From Hyphomicrobiales bacterium (GTDB taxonomy: Bacteria; Pseudomonadota; Alphaproteobacteria; Rhizobiales; Xanthobacteraceae): a DNA stretch of 44,811 bases. The translations under genes and the position numbers were made by a program. Where the stretch lies: contig PLBP01000041.1 of NCBI GenBank assembly GCA_003135415.1, forward strand, positions 1 to 44,811, read 5' to 3'. This document shows positions 1 to 10,320 of the stretch, piece by piece. The notes under the pieces were generated by a model. It had not been told where the DNA came from. It did not search any database and was given only the letters and a program-made list of their open reading frames with translations. Positions within the stretch are counted from its first letter, which is position 1, and each line of letters begins with the position of its first letter.

Positions 1-1
1 C

Positions 2-2288
<2,287 letters not shown>

Positions 2289-2677
2289 GACCGATCCGGA
2301 ATAGCTCACGAGAGTCCGCTTTGGGTCATTCGCTACAGACGCATTCCGCGCTGGTCCCGATCAATGTCCGCTTTGCTCCGAAAGCGACCAAATAGCGGAC
2401 GAGGCGGGGTGTCGGCTAAGTGCCATAAACGGACTCATGCACCGCAGCAAACAGCATTTTTATTCGATCAATAGGCTGGCGTCGCGCCGCCGTCTCGGTA
2501 CGCCGCGATTCTCGCAGATACCGCTCGTCGCCTTTATGATTGGCGTCGCCATCTATGGCGCTTGAGCGCCGCTGCGATTAAGGCTCGCGCGTTTGAAGAC
2601 AGGGTCGAAATAAATTAGACGCAACTTTCGTTCCGGGATAAAAAAACCGGATCGGCACAATCGTGGAAGGTCTCACC
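2289..2677. other. Intergenic stretch with small inverted repeats, no convincing gene
   Basis: No supported gene lies between the TPR-CHAT gene and the DUF5993 gene. The stretch contains a seven-base inverted repeat (GTCCGCT at 2366-2372, AGCGGAC at 2394-2400) and a short GGCGC/GCGCC hairpin at 2557-2570. A 42-codon open frame (2437-2565) ends in a hydrophobic stretch but has no clear ribosome-binding site. I do not call it a gene. Confidence 0.4.
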
Positions 2678-2890
2678 ATGCCCATGACCGCTATCTTCGC
2701 CACCATGTTGATCGCCCTCATCCTCGACCGCTCAGGACCCAGGAGTCTGGCGGTTCCTTGCCTGTTCCTCTGCCTCATCTTGTCCGTCTGGCTGTTCCTG
2801 TGGGAGATCTATAGTCCTGAATACGGCTTCCGCATGCCCTGGATTCAGGTCGAAATGGAGCCCTGCGTCGCGCTCGTGCGGGTTGCCTGA
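2678..2890 (+). CDS. DUF5993 family small membrane protein
   Basis: A 70-residue protein, hydrophobic for most of its length, with two likely membrane segments (about residues 3-14 and 22-40) and a short tail. It resembles the DUF5993 family of small inner-membrane proteins found directly upstream of DsbB-like genes. The same arrangement is seen here, with only three bases between this stop and the dsbB start, so the two are probably co-transcribed and translationally coupled. The ATG at 2678 is preferred over the upstream GTG at 2663 because GGAAGG (2665-2670) sits seven bases before it. Its biochemical role is unknown; a helper role in the disulfide-forming unit is inferred from position. 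Confidence 0.7.
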   Translation: MPMTAIFATMLIALILDRSGPRSLAVPCLFLCLILSVWLFLWEIYSPEYGFRMPWIQVEMEPCVALVRVA

Positions 2891-2893
2891 GCC

Positions 2894-3469
2894 ATGAGCG
2901 GAGCCGCAATCACCGAATCCCCGGTCGTCATCGCGCTCGGCCGTCTGATCCTACTACTCATGTTGCTGGCCCTGGCTGCCATCATCTCCGCAGCGATGGC
3001 CATCCAGTATGCATTCGGGGAACTGCCATGCCCCCTCTGTCTGCTGCAGCGCGTCGCCATGTTCGGGGTGTGCTTCGGCATTATCCAGCAATTGCGCAAC
3101 GGCACCTCGGAACGCAGCACCGGCCTCAGCCTAATCTTCACGATCCTGCTGCTGGTGATCTCGGTCCGTCAGACCCTGCTGGATCTCTTCCCGCGCCCAG
3201 GACACGAGTATATAGGCAGCGCGATATTCGGCATCCACATGCCGGTCTGGTCCGTCCTTATTGCAATGGCACTACTGCTCGGTTTCGCAGTCAAGCTCGC
3301 GCTCTTCGGTGGATCGCACGCCGTTCCGGAGACGGAGGGCAAGCGGATGAGCCGTTTCATACAAGGTCTCTGCATCTACGTTATTGTCATCTGCGCGATC
3401 AATTTTCTCTCCGTCGTGTTGCAATGCGGGTTCGGAGAGTGTCACACCTCCGGCTACAAGCTGCTTTAG
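2894..3469 (+). CDS. dsbB: Disulfide bond formation protein B (DsbB family)
   Basis: A 191-residue integral membrane protein of the DsbB family, which reoxidises a periplasmic thiol oxidase of the DsbA type and passes electrons to quinone. The first membrane segment (about 17-38) is followed by the redox motif CPLC (Cys46 and Cys49). Further segments lie at about 78-92, 117-138 and 157-176. Classical DsbB has a second cysteine pair in the loop between segments 3 and 4. Here that loop (about 97-116) has no cysteine; two cysteines (178 and 183) lie after the last segment instead. It follows the DUF5993 gene by three bases. No dsbA-like partner is visible in the window. Confidence 0.85.
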   Translation: MSGAAITESPVVIALGRLILLLMLLALAAIISAAMAIQYAFGELPCPLCLLQRVAMFGVCFGIIQQLRNGTSERSTGLSLIFTILLLVISVRQTLLDLFPRPGHEYIGSAIFGIHMPVWSVLIAMALLLGFAVKLALFGGSHAVPETEGKRMSRFIQGLCIYVIVICAINFLSVVLQCGFGECHTSGYKLL

Positions 3470-3756
3470 GGGTCTGGACTCACAGCTAGTAGCTGGTGGT
3501 TGGGCGCGAGAAACCTGTTGGCTAACTGGTCGTAGCGAGTTGCGATGGGCCTAAAATATTTGAGGTGACCGAACTTGAGATAAGTGAAGAAAAACGATTA
3601 GCTGATTTATGTATGCGTGTTTTCTTGTTTCAAGCCAAGCCAACAATATTTGCAATTTATTCTCATTCAAAATGTTTCGACACTTGCCAATATTCAAGAC
3701 ACCGATTTTCCAATATGTATTAACTCCTATTCGATAGAACTCTATTCGAGGATGTA

Positions 3757-4983
3757 ATGCATTCAACTCGCTCAGCATCATGGATCTTTTTGTTCATATA
3801 TGTGGCGATTTGCGCGATGCCTGCTACCGCGCAGAAAAAATATGATCTCGGTGCAAGTGATACCGAAATCAAGATTGGCAATACCATGCCGTATAGCGGT
3901 CCCCTCTCTGCGTACGCCACGATCGGCAAGACCATCGCTGCATATTTCGACAAGATCAATGCGGAGGGAGGTATCAACGGCCGCACGATCAAATTCCTTT
4001 CTTATGACGACGCTTTCAATCCGTCGAAAACAGTCGAACAGGCTCGCAAGCTAGTTGAAGATGACGAAGTTTTACTGATCTTCCAGAGCCTCGGTACAGT
4101 AACCAATAGTGCGATTCAGAAATATATGAACGGGAAGGAGGTTCCACAATTGTTTGTGGGGACCGGCGCAACCAAGTTCGGTGATCCTAAACACTTTCCA
4201 TGGACAATGGGATGGCAGCCGACTTACCAGATCGAAGGACATATCTACGCGCGGTATCTCCTTCAGAATTATCCGAACGGCAAGATTGCCATTCTATTTC
4301 AGAATGACGACGCGGGTAGGGACTATGTGAAAGGATTCAAAGATGGGCTTGAAGGCAAGATTCAAATCGTTGCTGAGGCTTCTTATGAGCCGACCGATCC
4401 AACGATTGACTCTCAGATCTTGACCTTGAAATCTTCAGGCGCCGATATTATTTTTGATCAAACCACACCAAAATTTGCAGTGCAGACGATTAGGAAGCTT
4501 GCGCAGCTTAACTGGAAACCGATTCACCTTCTTGCCAGTGTCTCGAACTCTGTTGGTTCTGTCTTCAAGCCAGCCGGACTAGAGAATTCAAAAGGTATTC
4601 TATCGAGCAACTACATAAAAGATCCGACTGACCCAATCTGGGATAACGATGCAGCCCGCAACGAGTGGGCAACTTTCATGGACAAGTATTTCCCAAATGG
4701 AGACAAAAGCAGCACAATGACGGTCTACGGATATCTCACCGCACAAACGCTCGTTCAGGTGCTAAAGCAGTGCGGAGATGACCTGACGCGCGAAAATGTA
4801 ATGAAACAAGCCGCGAACCTAAAGAATCTAGAACTCGGAATGTTGCTGCCGGGAATCAAAATCAACACCGGCCCGAACGACTATTATCCGATCGATAAGA
4901 TGCAGATGTCACGATTTAACGGCGAATTCAGTGAGCAGATCGGTCCGATACTATCTGGTAAAATGAGCAACGCAAAAAAGTGA
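3757..4983 (+). CDS. ABC transporter substrate-binding protein (branched-chain amino acid type)
   Basis: A 408-residue periplasmic binding protein of the Peripla_BP_6 (LivJ/LivK-like) family, which captures amino acids, amides or related small acids for ABC import. A signal peptide is clear: hydrophobic residues 9-21, then MPATA before the likely cut at residue 25/26. The mature part starts with the usual IKIGNTMPYSGPLS motif and shows GGINGR and YDDAFNP as in the family. GAGGATGTA directly precedes the ATG. No permease or ATPase genes are nearby, so it is an orphan that would have to use components encoded elsewhere. It is visibly richer in A and T than the downstream core genes, and the upstream 3560-3740 stretch even more so, which hints at acquisition by transfer. 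Confidence 0.88.
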   Translation: MHSTRSASWIFLFIYVAICAMPATAQKKYDLGASDTEIKIGNTMPYSGPLSAYATIGKTIAAYFDKINAEGGINGRTIKFLSYDDAFNPSKTVEQARKLVEDDEVLLIFQSLGTVTNSAIQKYMNGKEVPQLFVGTGATKFGDPKHFPWTMGWQPTYQIEGHIYARYLLQNYPNGKIAILFQNDDAGRDYVKGFKDGLEGKIQIVAEASYEPTDPTIDSQILTLKSSGADIIFDQTTPKFAVQTIRKLAQLNWKPIHLLASVSNSVGSVFKPAGLENSKGILSSNYIKDPTDPIWDNDAARNEWATFMDKYFPNGDKSSTMTVYGYLTAQTLVQVLKQCGDDLTRENVMKQAANLKNLELGMLLPGIKINTGPNDYYPIDKMQMSRFNGEFSEQIGPILSGKMSNAKK

Positions 4984-5171
4984 ATTATATGTTGATCGCC
5001 GCATTTTGATAATAAAATCGCGCAGGTATATTCAGAATAGTGATGCCCTTCGGGCCACGCGGCATTACATTTTTTACGATTGCGTCGCAGTAATTGCCCA
5101 CCGTAACCTCCATTTTAAAATAGCCGTACAGTCATTTCACCAGTCCGCAACGCATCGATTGCGAGGGGTCG

Positions 5172-5381
5172 TTATTTCATTCCGTAGCGTGCGAACTTCT
5201 CGGCGATATCTGCCGCGATGATCTTCGCCGCCGCAATATCAGCATCGCCGCTTTCGCTGTCACCCTGCTTCTGCTTGGCCAGTCCTCGGCCATAAAGCGA
5301 ACCGGCTCTCTTGGGATTGGCCTTTAGTGCGGCGACAAGGGGCAGGGCAGGCGTGAGCTGCGATGGGGACGAGCCGGTATA
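5172..5381 (-). pseudogene. Remnant C-terminus of a TPR / caspase-associated protein
   Basis: Read on the minus strand, this stretch encodes about 67 residues. They include the segment ALKANPKRAGSLYGRGLAK followed by GDADIAAAK and a terminal FARYGMK before the stop at 5172-5174. This tail is typical of alphaproteobacterial TPR proteins, often fused to caspase domains. An in-frame stop at 5382-5384 closes the frame upstream and no start codon is available, so only the end of the gene remains. It lies tail-to-tail with the solute-binding protein gene and just before the caspase gene, suggesting this locus once held another related gene that was lost by deletion. Confidence 0.6.
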
Positions 5382-5410
5382 TTACGATGACGGTGGCAAT
5401 GCTGCGCATG

Positions 5411-5445
5411 CGTACTGATCGGCTTTTCGTTAAATTGCCATCAGT
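5411..5445. repeat. 35-bp palindromic repeat, copy 1
   Basis: This copy matches 7351-7385 at 33 of 35 positions. Within it, ACTGATCGGC at the left and GCCATCAGT at the right can pair to a hairpin with one bulged base and a loop rich in T and A. The two copies are in the same orientation and bracket the caspase-family gene. Confidence 0.8.
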
Positions 5446-5651
5446 GGTCCTTTTTGCCCTGTAACGATTGTCACTAAATCGCGTCGCCGACAGGCAGTTC
5501 ACAAGTCTTTCAAGCTCGTTGAAATCAAAGATCATCAAAAAGGAGAGTCACAGCGCATGGCGTCGCTTGGAGTAACCAGATGCAAGGGCTGTTTGTAATG
5601 TTGTAATTGGCAAAGGATCGAACGAGAATACGCCACAATAGATCGGCAGTG

Positions 5652-6953
5652 ATGCAGTCAATGCACCTCAAAGTAATCGTCCGTATGCCTCGGCTCTTGG
5701 CCTTCCTACTCCTGGTTTTTATCGCCATTGGTGCAGCGCCAAACGGAGCGCTCGCTGATCGCCGCATCGCGCTTATTATTGGCAACTCGTCCTATCAGAC
5801 ACTACGCGAGCTGAAGAACCCGAAGAACGACTCAATTGCCATCGCCAAGTTTTTCAAGGATGCGGGCTTTGAGGTAGACGCGAGGATTGATCTTACTGCT
5901 GATGCATTCCGGCGCGCCCTGCGCGAATTCGCCGTCAAAAGCGCACAAGCGGATGTAGCCATCGTCTATTTCGCCGGGCACGGCATCGAAATGGGCGGAA
6001 TCAACTATCTGGTTCCGGTCGATGCTAAGATTGAGACCGATCTTGACGCTGAGGACGAAGCGATCTCGCTTGATCGCGTTTTGCGAACGGTGGAGCCAGC
6101 AAGCCGCTTGCGATTGATTATCCTCGATGCTTGCCGTGAGAACCCGTTCGGCAAGGCCCACAGAACCTCGAAAACGCGCACAGTAGAGCGTGGCCTTGCC
6201 CGTATCGAAATCGAAACGGCGGATACATATGTCGCTTACGCAGCTAAGGCCGGTTCAACTGCAACCGATGGCGAAGGCGAACACAGTCCTTTCACCGCAG
6301 CCCTGCTTCAGAATCTGGCGATCCCCGGGCTCGACGTTCGTCTGGCCTTCGGTAAGATACGCGATCAGGTTCTGAAAGAAACAAGCAAGAAGCAGGAGCC
6401 TTTCGTATACGGCTCACTCGGCGGTGAGATCGTTGCAATCGTACCAAGCCAAGCGAAGCCAGACGAGCCACGTTCTCCACCGCAGCCGCAATATCCGCCT
6501 TTGGCTAAGATCGAAGCGGTGGAAACTGGGTCGGTGAAAAGTCTGCACGACAATTGGCAGGTGCGCTGTCTTCAGGTTGGCTCGCCGCCGAAAGATCAAT
6601 GCGCATTAGTGCAAAGCGTTATCACGAAGGAAACCTCAGTTACGCTTGTCGCATTTTTGATTAAGTCGGTAGAGGTAGAAAGTGGCCTTTTATTGCGCGT
6701 TCTCGTACCAAGTAACGTGCTATTGCCATCGGGACTGGGCCTGAGAATCGACAAAGAAGACATTGGCCGTGCAGGCTTCGTCAAATGCGTGTCGAACGGT
6801 TGCTTGGCCGAAGTGACCGTGGATGACGATCTATTGAAAAAAATGAAAGCTGGAAAGATAGCGACATTTGTTGTCTTCCAGGCGCAAAACACCCTAGTCG
6901 AAATTCCAATGAATCTTACGGGTATCTCGTCCGGACTTGCCGCGTTGCACTAG
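5652..6953 (+). CDS. Secreted caspase-family (C14) protein with IalB-like C-terminal domain
   Basis: A 433-residue protein with three parts. Residues 1-35 form a signal peptide: basic start, hydrophobic core LLAFLLLVFIAIG, likely cut after GALA. Residues 37-265 form a caspase p20-like domain with both catalytic residues: His110 in YFAGHG and Cys161 in LDACRENPF. After a proline-rich linker (270-283), residues 298-430 match the pattern of invasion-associated locus B proteins: NWQVRC start, cysteine pairs 306/317 and 379/384, and a terminal small-residue motif. Bacterial C14 proteins of this type (orthocaspases) usually cut after basic residues. IalB domains are periplasmic or surface proteins of unclear function. 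The ATG at 5652 is preferred over the TTG at 5607 because it leaves a normal signal peptide; ATGs at 5661 and 5685 are possible. The gene is flanked by the 35-base repeats. Confidence 0.85.
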   Translation: MQSMHLKVIVRMPRLLAFLLLVFIAIGAAPNGALADRRIALIIGNSSYQTLRELKNPKNDSIAIAKFFKDAGFEVDARIDLTADAFRRALREFAVKSAQADVAIVYFAGHGIEMGGINYLVPVDAKIETDLDAEDEAISLDRVLRTVEPASRLRLIILDACRENPFGKAHRTSKTRTVERGLARIEIETADTYVAYAAKAGSTATDGEGEHSPFTAALLQNLAIPGLDVRLAFGKIRDQVLKETSKKQEPFVYGSLGGEIVAIVPSQAKPDEPRSPPQPQYPPLAKIEAVETGSVKSLHDNWQVRCLQVGSPPKDQCALVQSVITKETSVTLVAFLIKSVEVESGLLLRVLVPSNVLLPSGLGLRIDKEDIGRAGFVKCVSNGCLAEVTVDDDLLKKMKAGKIATFVVFQAQNTLVEIPMNLTGISSGLAALH

Positions 6954-7127
6954 ACTCGATTCATTGATCGAAATTGGTTCGGTTGCGGATAACCGCAATC
7001 AACCGAGGCGCGTCCACCGCAGCCGGTTAACATCTGGCCGGTCAGCTCGCGGGTGAATAAGGTTGGCAACAACAGCGACGAAACCTTGATCCAAAAAATT
7101 CAGCTTGCGGCCTAACCATGGGCAGAC

Positions 7128-7316
7128 TTGGCCCCGCATCGGACTCCGTGGAAGTTCCAGTTAGCGAACGCGACCATTGATGCAATCAACGACGCAAACC
7201 AATACGTTGTGAATCCACCCGACCCCTCGGTAACGCGAAGCGCCGCCGAGAAGATCGTTCTTCGTATGCAAGCTGAAGGATGGACGTTCTATCCTCCAGG
7301 CAGCATTGAGCGATAA
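7128..7316 (+). CDS. Possible small hypothetical protein
   Basis: A 62-codon frame beginning at TTG. From about residue 15 the composition looks protein-like, ending in KIVLRMQAEGWTFYPPGSI. The start is unconvincing: a nearby ATG at 7118 is in another frame, and reading from it gives a plausible 20-residue start (VEVPVSERDH) before a stop. A frameshift could join the two, making this a decayed gene. No family is recognised. It ends 34 bases before the second palindromic repeat. Confidence 0.25.
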   Translation: MAPHRTPWKFQLANATIDAINDANQYVVNPPDPSVTRSAAEKIVLRMQAEGWTFYPPGSIER

Positions 7317-7350
7317 TGTTCTGGTTCCTGAAAAAAGAATCGATGCGCGA

Positions 7351-7385
7351 CGTACTGATCGGCTTTTCAATAAATTGCCATCAGT
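7351..7385. repeat. 35-bp palindromic repeat, copy 2
   Basis: This is the second copy of the element at 5411-5445, differing at two loop positions. It shows the same ACTGATCGGC and GCCATCAGT arms. It lies between the weak small frame and the SIR2 partner gene, about 1.9 kb from copy 1. Confidence 0.8.
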
Positions 7386-7491
7386 TGGCGAGGTCGTTCG
7401 GAATTTTCGTGAGACTTGTTAGAAGCGTCGATGAAGCGAACCAACATGTTGAATAAACAGAAGAAGCGCCGCCGTTGCCAAAACTCGATTG

Positions 7492-10320
7492 CTAATCCAC
7501 GGCCGAGTTTTCGGCAAACAGACGCTTATAAAGATCGATCATTCCCGGCAGGGTCTTACGCAGCTTCTCGATGCATCTCATGGCTTCTGCGCGCAAACCC
7601 GCCGACGCTAATTTTTCAATGAGGCCTTTCAGCTCGTCGTCGATATCGTAGCTGGGAGCGTTTGCATCGAGCATTCGCTCAAGTATCTCAGCCGCAGCCG
7701 CCGGATTGCTATCGGCCAACCGTGAAAGTTCTTCGACCATCTGCTGCTGCGAATAATCGGTGTGAACGTAAGGGACCACCGCCAGCAGCAATTCCTTGGC
7801 CCGCGCATCCAGAGTATGGAGGTAAGGTGCAAGGCGGCTCAGGCGGGAGAGTAATTGAGCAGGATGCACTGTCTGGGTTTTGCTCCATACAAGGCTCCTG
7901 GCCCAGAAAGCGAAGACGCGTTCAACCTGGTCTTCTGTGAGTTTTTCGCCGTGCACTCTCCAGAATAAATCAGCCAGTGTTTGGAGCCGTTCGGCCCCTG
8001 CGGCGAAAATTTGCATCATCAAAGGAGAGTCGAGGGATTCGTCTCCCCAAAGGTAGGCCAAGCCGATCCATTCTGTGACTCGCTCTTGGCTGTGAGAGTC
8101 TTCGACTTTTGAGTGCAAAGCGTTCTCGAATACACCATTCGACGCCAGCAGTTGATAAATCGGACGCGTCGGCGTCGCGTATGCAAGTCCACCAATGGCC
8201 ACTTTGAAATTTTCCGGAAAGTCGATTGGAAAAATGCCCTTCACATTGGCAGTTAGCCAATCGCGGCACATATAATCGAGGTTCGCGATATACGACGCCG
8301 TGAGCGTCGAGAACTCGAAGTTAGCATTGCGGCACTTGGCGATCTCGGCGTCAAATGCGGCTCTAACGGAGGCCCACGCCTCCGCGATTGATTTGTCTTC
8401 TTGCTTCGCAAGACGACACACACGCAAGGCGTGATTATACATCGCGCCGATGACTCTTCCCTTTTCGGTGTTCAAAGCATGAGTCATCGGATCGTTCAAA
8501 CTCGCTTTTTCATCAGCCGCTCGGTTGAGAAGTATCGTGATCAACTTCCAGCCCTTGGGGAGCAATTCGGGGGCGTAAGCCGTTTCGTCATTCTTCGTCC
8601 CGGCTTCCAGGAACCCGGCTATCAAACTTGTTATCCAGCGGCGGGTGGGGATCAGATTCTCGTTTTCTTCCGCTGTTTGGTTCCAAAAGGTGGGGTCATC
8701 TAAGCATTCGGAAAAGAATGCAATTAGTTTCGGCCAAGCAATGCCCCAATCGAGTTCAGGTTTTGGGTCTTTGGGTCTATCGAAGATACGCTTGAAGCCA
8801 GCAAGTAGGGCGTGTTGGAACGGAATGTTCGCGGAGTGGAACGTTGATAGGAGGGGGAGGAAAGTATTCGGCGAATTGGCTACCGCAGTCTCAAGTGTTG
8901 CGAGGAGACCACCGAGAGTCGGACCTCGCCAAGAGTCTTTTTCCTTAAATTTATTCAGCCGCTCAACAAGTGAGCCGTCCTCCGCGAAAGCTATCAGGGA
9001 GTCTTCGCCGAACGGCGTTGGACCCGGCCCAAATCGCATTTCGTGATAGCTGAGAAAGTCTGGGTGATCTGACGCTGAACCAAGCATAGGATCGGACGAC
9101 AACTCCGAGTACCACCCGGCCGCTTCAGGTTGGTCCTTGATAGCCGTGAGCCACTCGCGTTGAGTGTGTTTTAGGCGGCGTTCCGCGTCATCGCCCGTGA
9201 TAGGCTTAGGCAAATTCCGCAGTGACGAGATAACGGCGGTCTTGCCGCCATCCGAAAGCACCGCAAACCGTTCTTGCAGTAACCGATACAATTCATGTCG
9301 ATGTCCAGAAGAAAACAAACCAGGCTCAATAGCTGCCTCAAAGGCTCCTCTGAGAAGCTCAAAATGCTCTGTAGTGGTGTGAATTGCGATTCGGCGGATG
9401 ATTTCTGCTTCATCCTTGAGCGCGTTCTTTAAGTATTGAATTGCCTTTGATGGATCTGTCTCGATCCAACCTTCAATTGAGTCACGCGTGCCTTCGACAA
9501 AGCGGTTCTCGGCCGCTCTGAAATCCATGTTTTGTTTGTTAGCTTCAATCGCAGGCCGCCAAAGAGTGCTTCCGTAACCGCGGCGCTCGTCGGAAAAAAT
9601 TGCGCGCAAACTATTCTCGAAAATCTTGACCGCAGTCAAACCAACTTTTGAGCCAAGCTCTTTCGCGTATGTATCAATGATCTGCTTTAGCCAGTAATCT
9701 TCGATGACGGTGACCAGCTCTCTTCCGCGCTTGTCCTCGCCGGGCAACCAGCGGTAAGCAATGCATTGCGTCATAAGACGGCAGGCTTTGTCTAAATTTT
9801 CAGACCCGCCAGCTGCAATCAATTTTTTTAGTAGTCCCTTACCCAGTGAATGCCCGACCAAGCCATGATCGAACTTCGAACTGAGCCAAATATGCGCGAG
9901 GTCAATGTCGGAAGTCGTTATTGAACGCAGCGGCAGCATCCCGACCATTTCGGCGAATGTGTAATAGGTTCGGTAATTGTCCCGACTTTCGCCGATAGGA
10001 TCGCGAAAGTTCGTCACATTGCGGATAATCTCCATGAGCTTTTCGGCAAGCCGTTCGTCGTCACGCTCACCCGCCTGCTTCGCGAGCGTGGCGAGATACC
10101 CGAGCGCCGACCAATACGGAATTTGGACAAACCCGGCCTCGGTCGATGGGACAGGGCCGGAATTGGCAGTCGGATCAAAAAAGCCAACCTCTTTTAGAGC
10201 GTCAAAGTACTGCTCTGGGTCAGGACGTTTCGCCAACAGGTCGAAACCATGACGCGCGAATTCTTCGCCCTGCCGCATCGTTTGAATGAACGATTCCAGT
10301 TTGGAGGTTAGTTTAGTCAA
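7492..10320 (-). CDS. Large helical partner protein of SIR2-like gene (unknown family)
   Basis: A 942-residue protein with no signal peptide and no membrane segment. It looks almost entirely alpha-helical, with many leucine- and tryptophan-rich helices that could form a repeat scaffold. I recognise no catalytic motif. It lies directly downstream of the SIR2-like gene and overlaps its end. The likely start is the TTG at 10320, inside TTGACTAA, where TAA ends the SIR2 gene; GGAGG stands six bases upstream. An ATG at 10278 is the alternative, but it lacks a ribosome-binding site. Some large bacterial SIR2 proteins carry long uncharacterised C-terminal helical regions (for example DUF4020 architectures), so this may be the split-off equivalent. 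A role as sensor or scaffold controlling the SIR2 NADase is inferred only. Base composition is less GC-rich than in the core genes. Confidence 0.8.
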   Translation of the reverse strand: MTKLTSKLESFIQTMRQGEEFARHGFDLLAKRPDPEQYFDALKEVGFFDPTANSGPVPSTEAGFVQIPYWSALGYLATLAKQAGERDDERLAEKLMEIIRNVTNFRDPIGESRDNYRTYYTFAEMVGMLPLRSITTSDIDLAHIWLSSKFDHGLVGHSLGKGLLKKLIAAGGSENLDKACRLMTQCIAYRWLPGEDKRGRELVTVIEDYWLKQIIDTYAKELGSKVGLTAVKIFENSLRAIFSDERRGYGSTLWRPAIEANKQNMDFRAAENRFVEGTRDSIEGWIETDPSKAIQYLKNALKDEAEIIRRIAIHTTTEHFELLRGAFEAAIEPGLFSSGHRHELYRLLQERFAVLSDGGKTAVISSLRNLPKPITGDDAERRLKHTQREWLTAIKDQPEAAGWYSELSSDPMLGSASDHPDFLSYHEMRFGPGPTPFGEDSLIAFAEDGSLVERLNKFKEKDSWRGPTLGGLLATLETAVANSPNTFLPLLSTFHSANIPFQHALLAGFKRIFDRPKDPKPELDWGIAWPKLIAFFSECLDDPTFWNQTAEENENLIPTRRWITSLIAGFLEAGTKNDETAYAPELLPKGWKLITILLNRAADEKASLNDPMTHALNTEKGRVIGAMYNHALRVCRLAKQEDKSIAEAWASVRAAFDAEIAKCRNANFEFSTLTASYIANLDYMCRDWLTANVKGIFPIDFPENFKVAIGGLAYATPTRPIYQLLASNGVFENALHSKVEDSHSQERVTEWIGLAYLWGDESLDSPLMMQIFAAGAERLQTLADLFWRVHGEKLTEDQVERVFAFWARSLVWSKTQTVHPAQLLSRLSRLAPYLHTLDARAKELLLAVVPYVHTDYSQQQMVEELSRLADSNPAAAAEILERMLDANAPSYDIDDELKGLIEKLASAGLRAEAMRCIEKLRKTLPGMIDLYKRLFAENSAVD

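Larger units (their letters stand above)
4984..5651. other. Intergenic region with gene remnant and palindromic repeat
   Basis: Apart from the minus-strand TPR-protein remnant (5172-5381) and the first copy of the 35-base palindromic repeat (5411-5445), no supported gene lies here. The longer open frames in the region lack ribosome-binding sites and have no recognisable protein character. Confidence 0.4.
6954..7491. other. Mostly non-coding stretch between caspase and SIR2 loci
   Basis: This stretch holds the second copy of the 35-base repeat and one weak small open frame (7128-7316). I see no tRNA, terminator with a T-run, or integrase fragment in it. Confidence 0.4.

Noticed and set aside
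2437-2565. A 42-codon open frame with a hydrophobic C-terminal end
   Set aside because: There is no ribosome-binding site, no recognisable family, and it lies in a stretch with repeat-like non-coding features.
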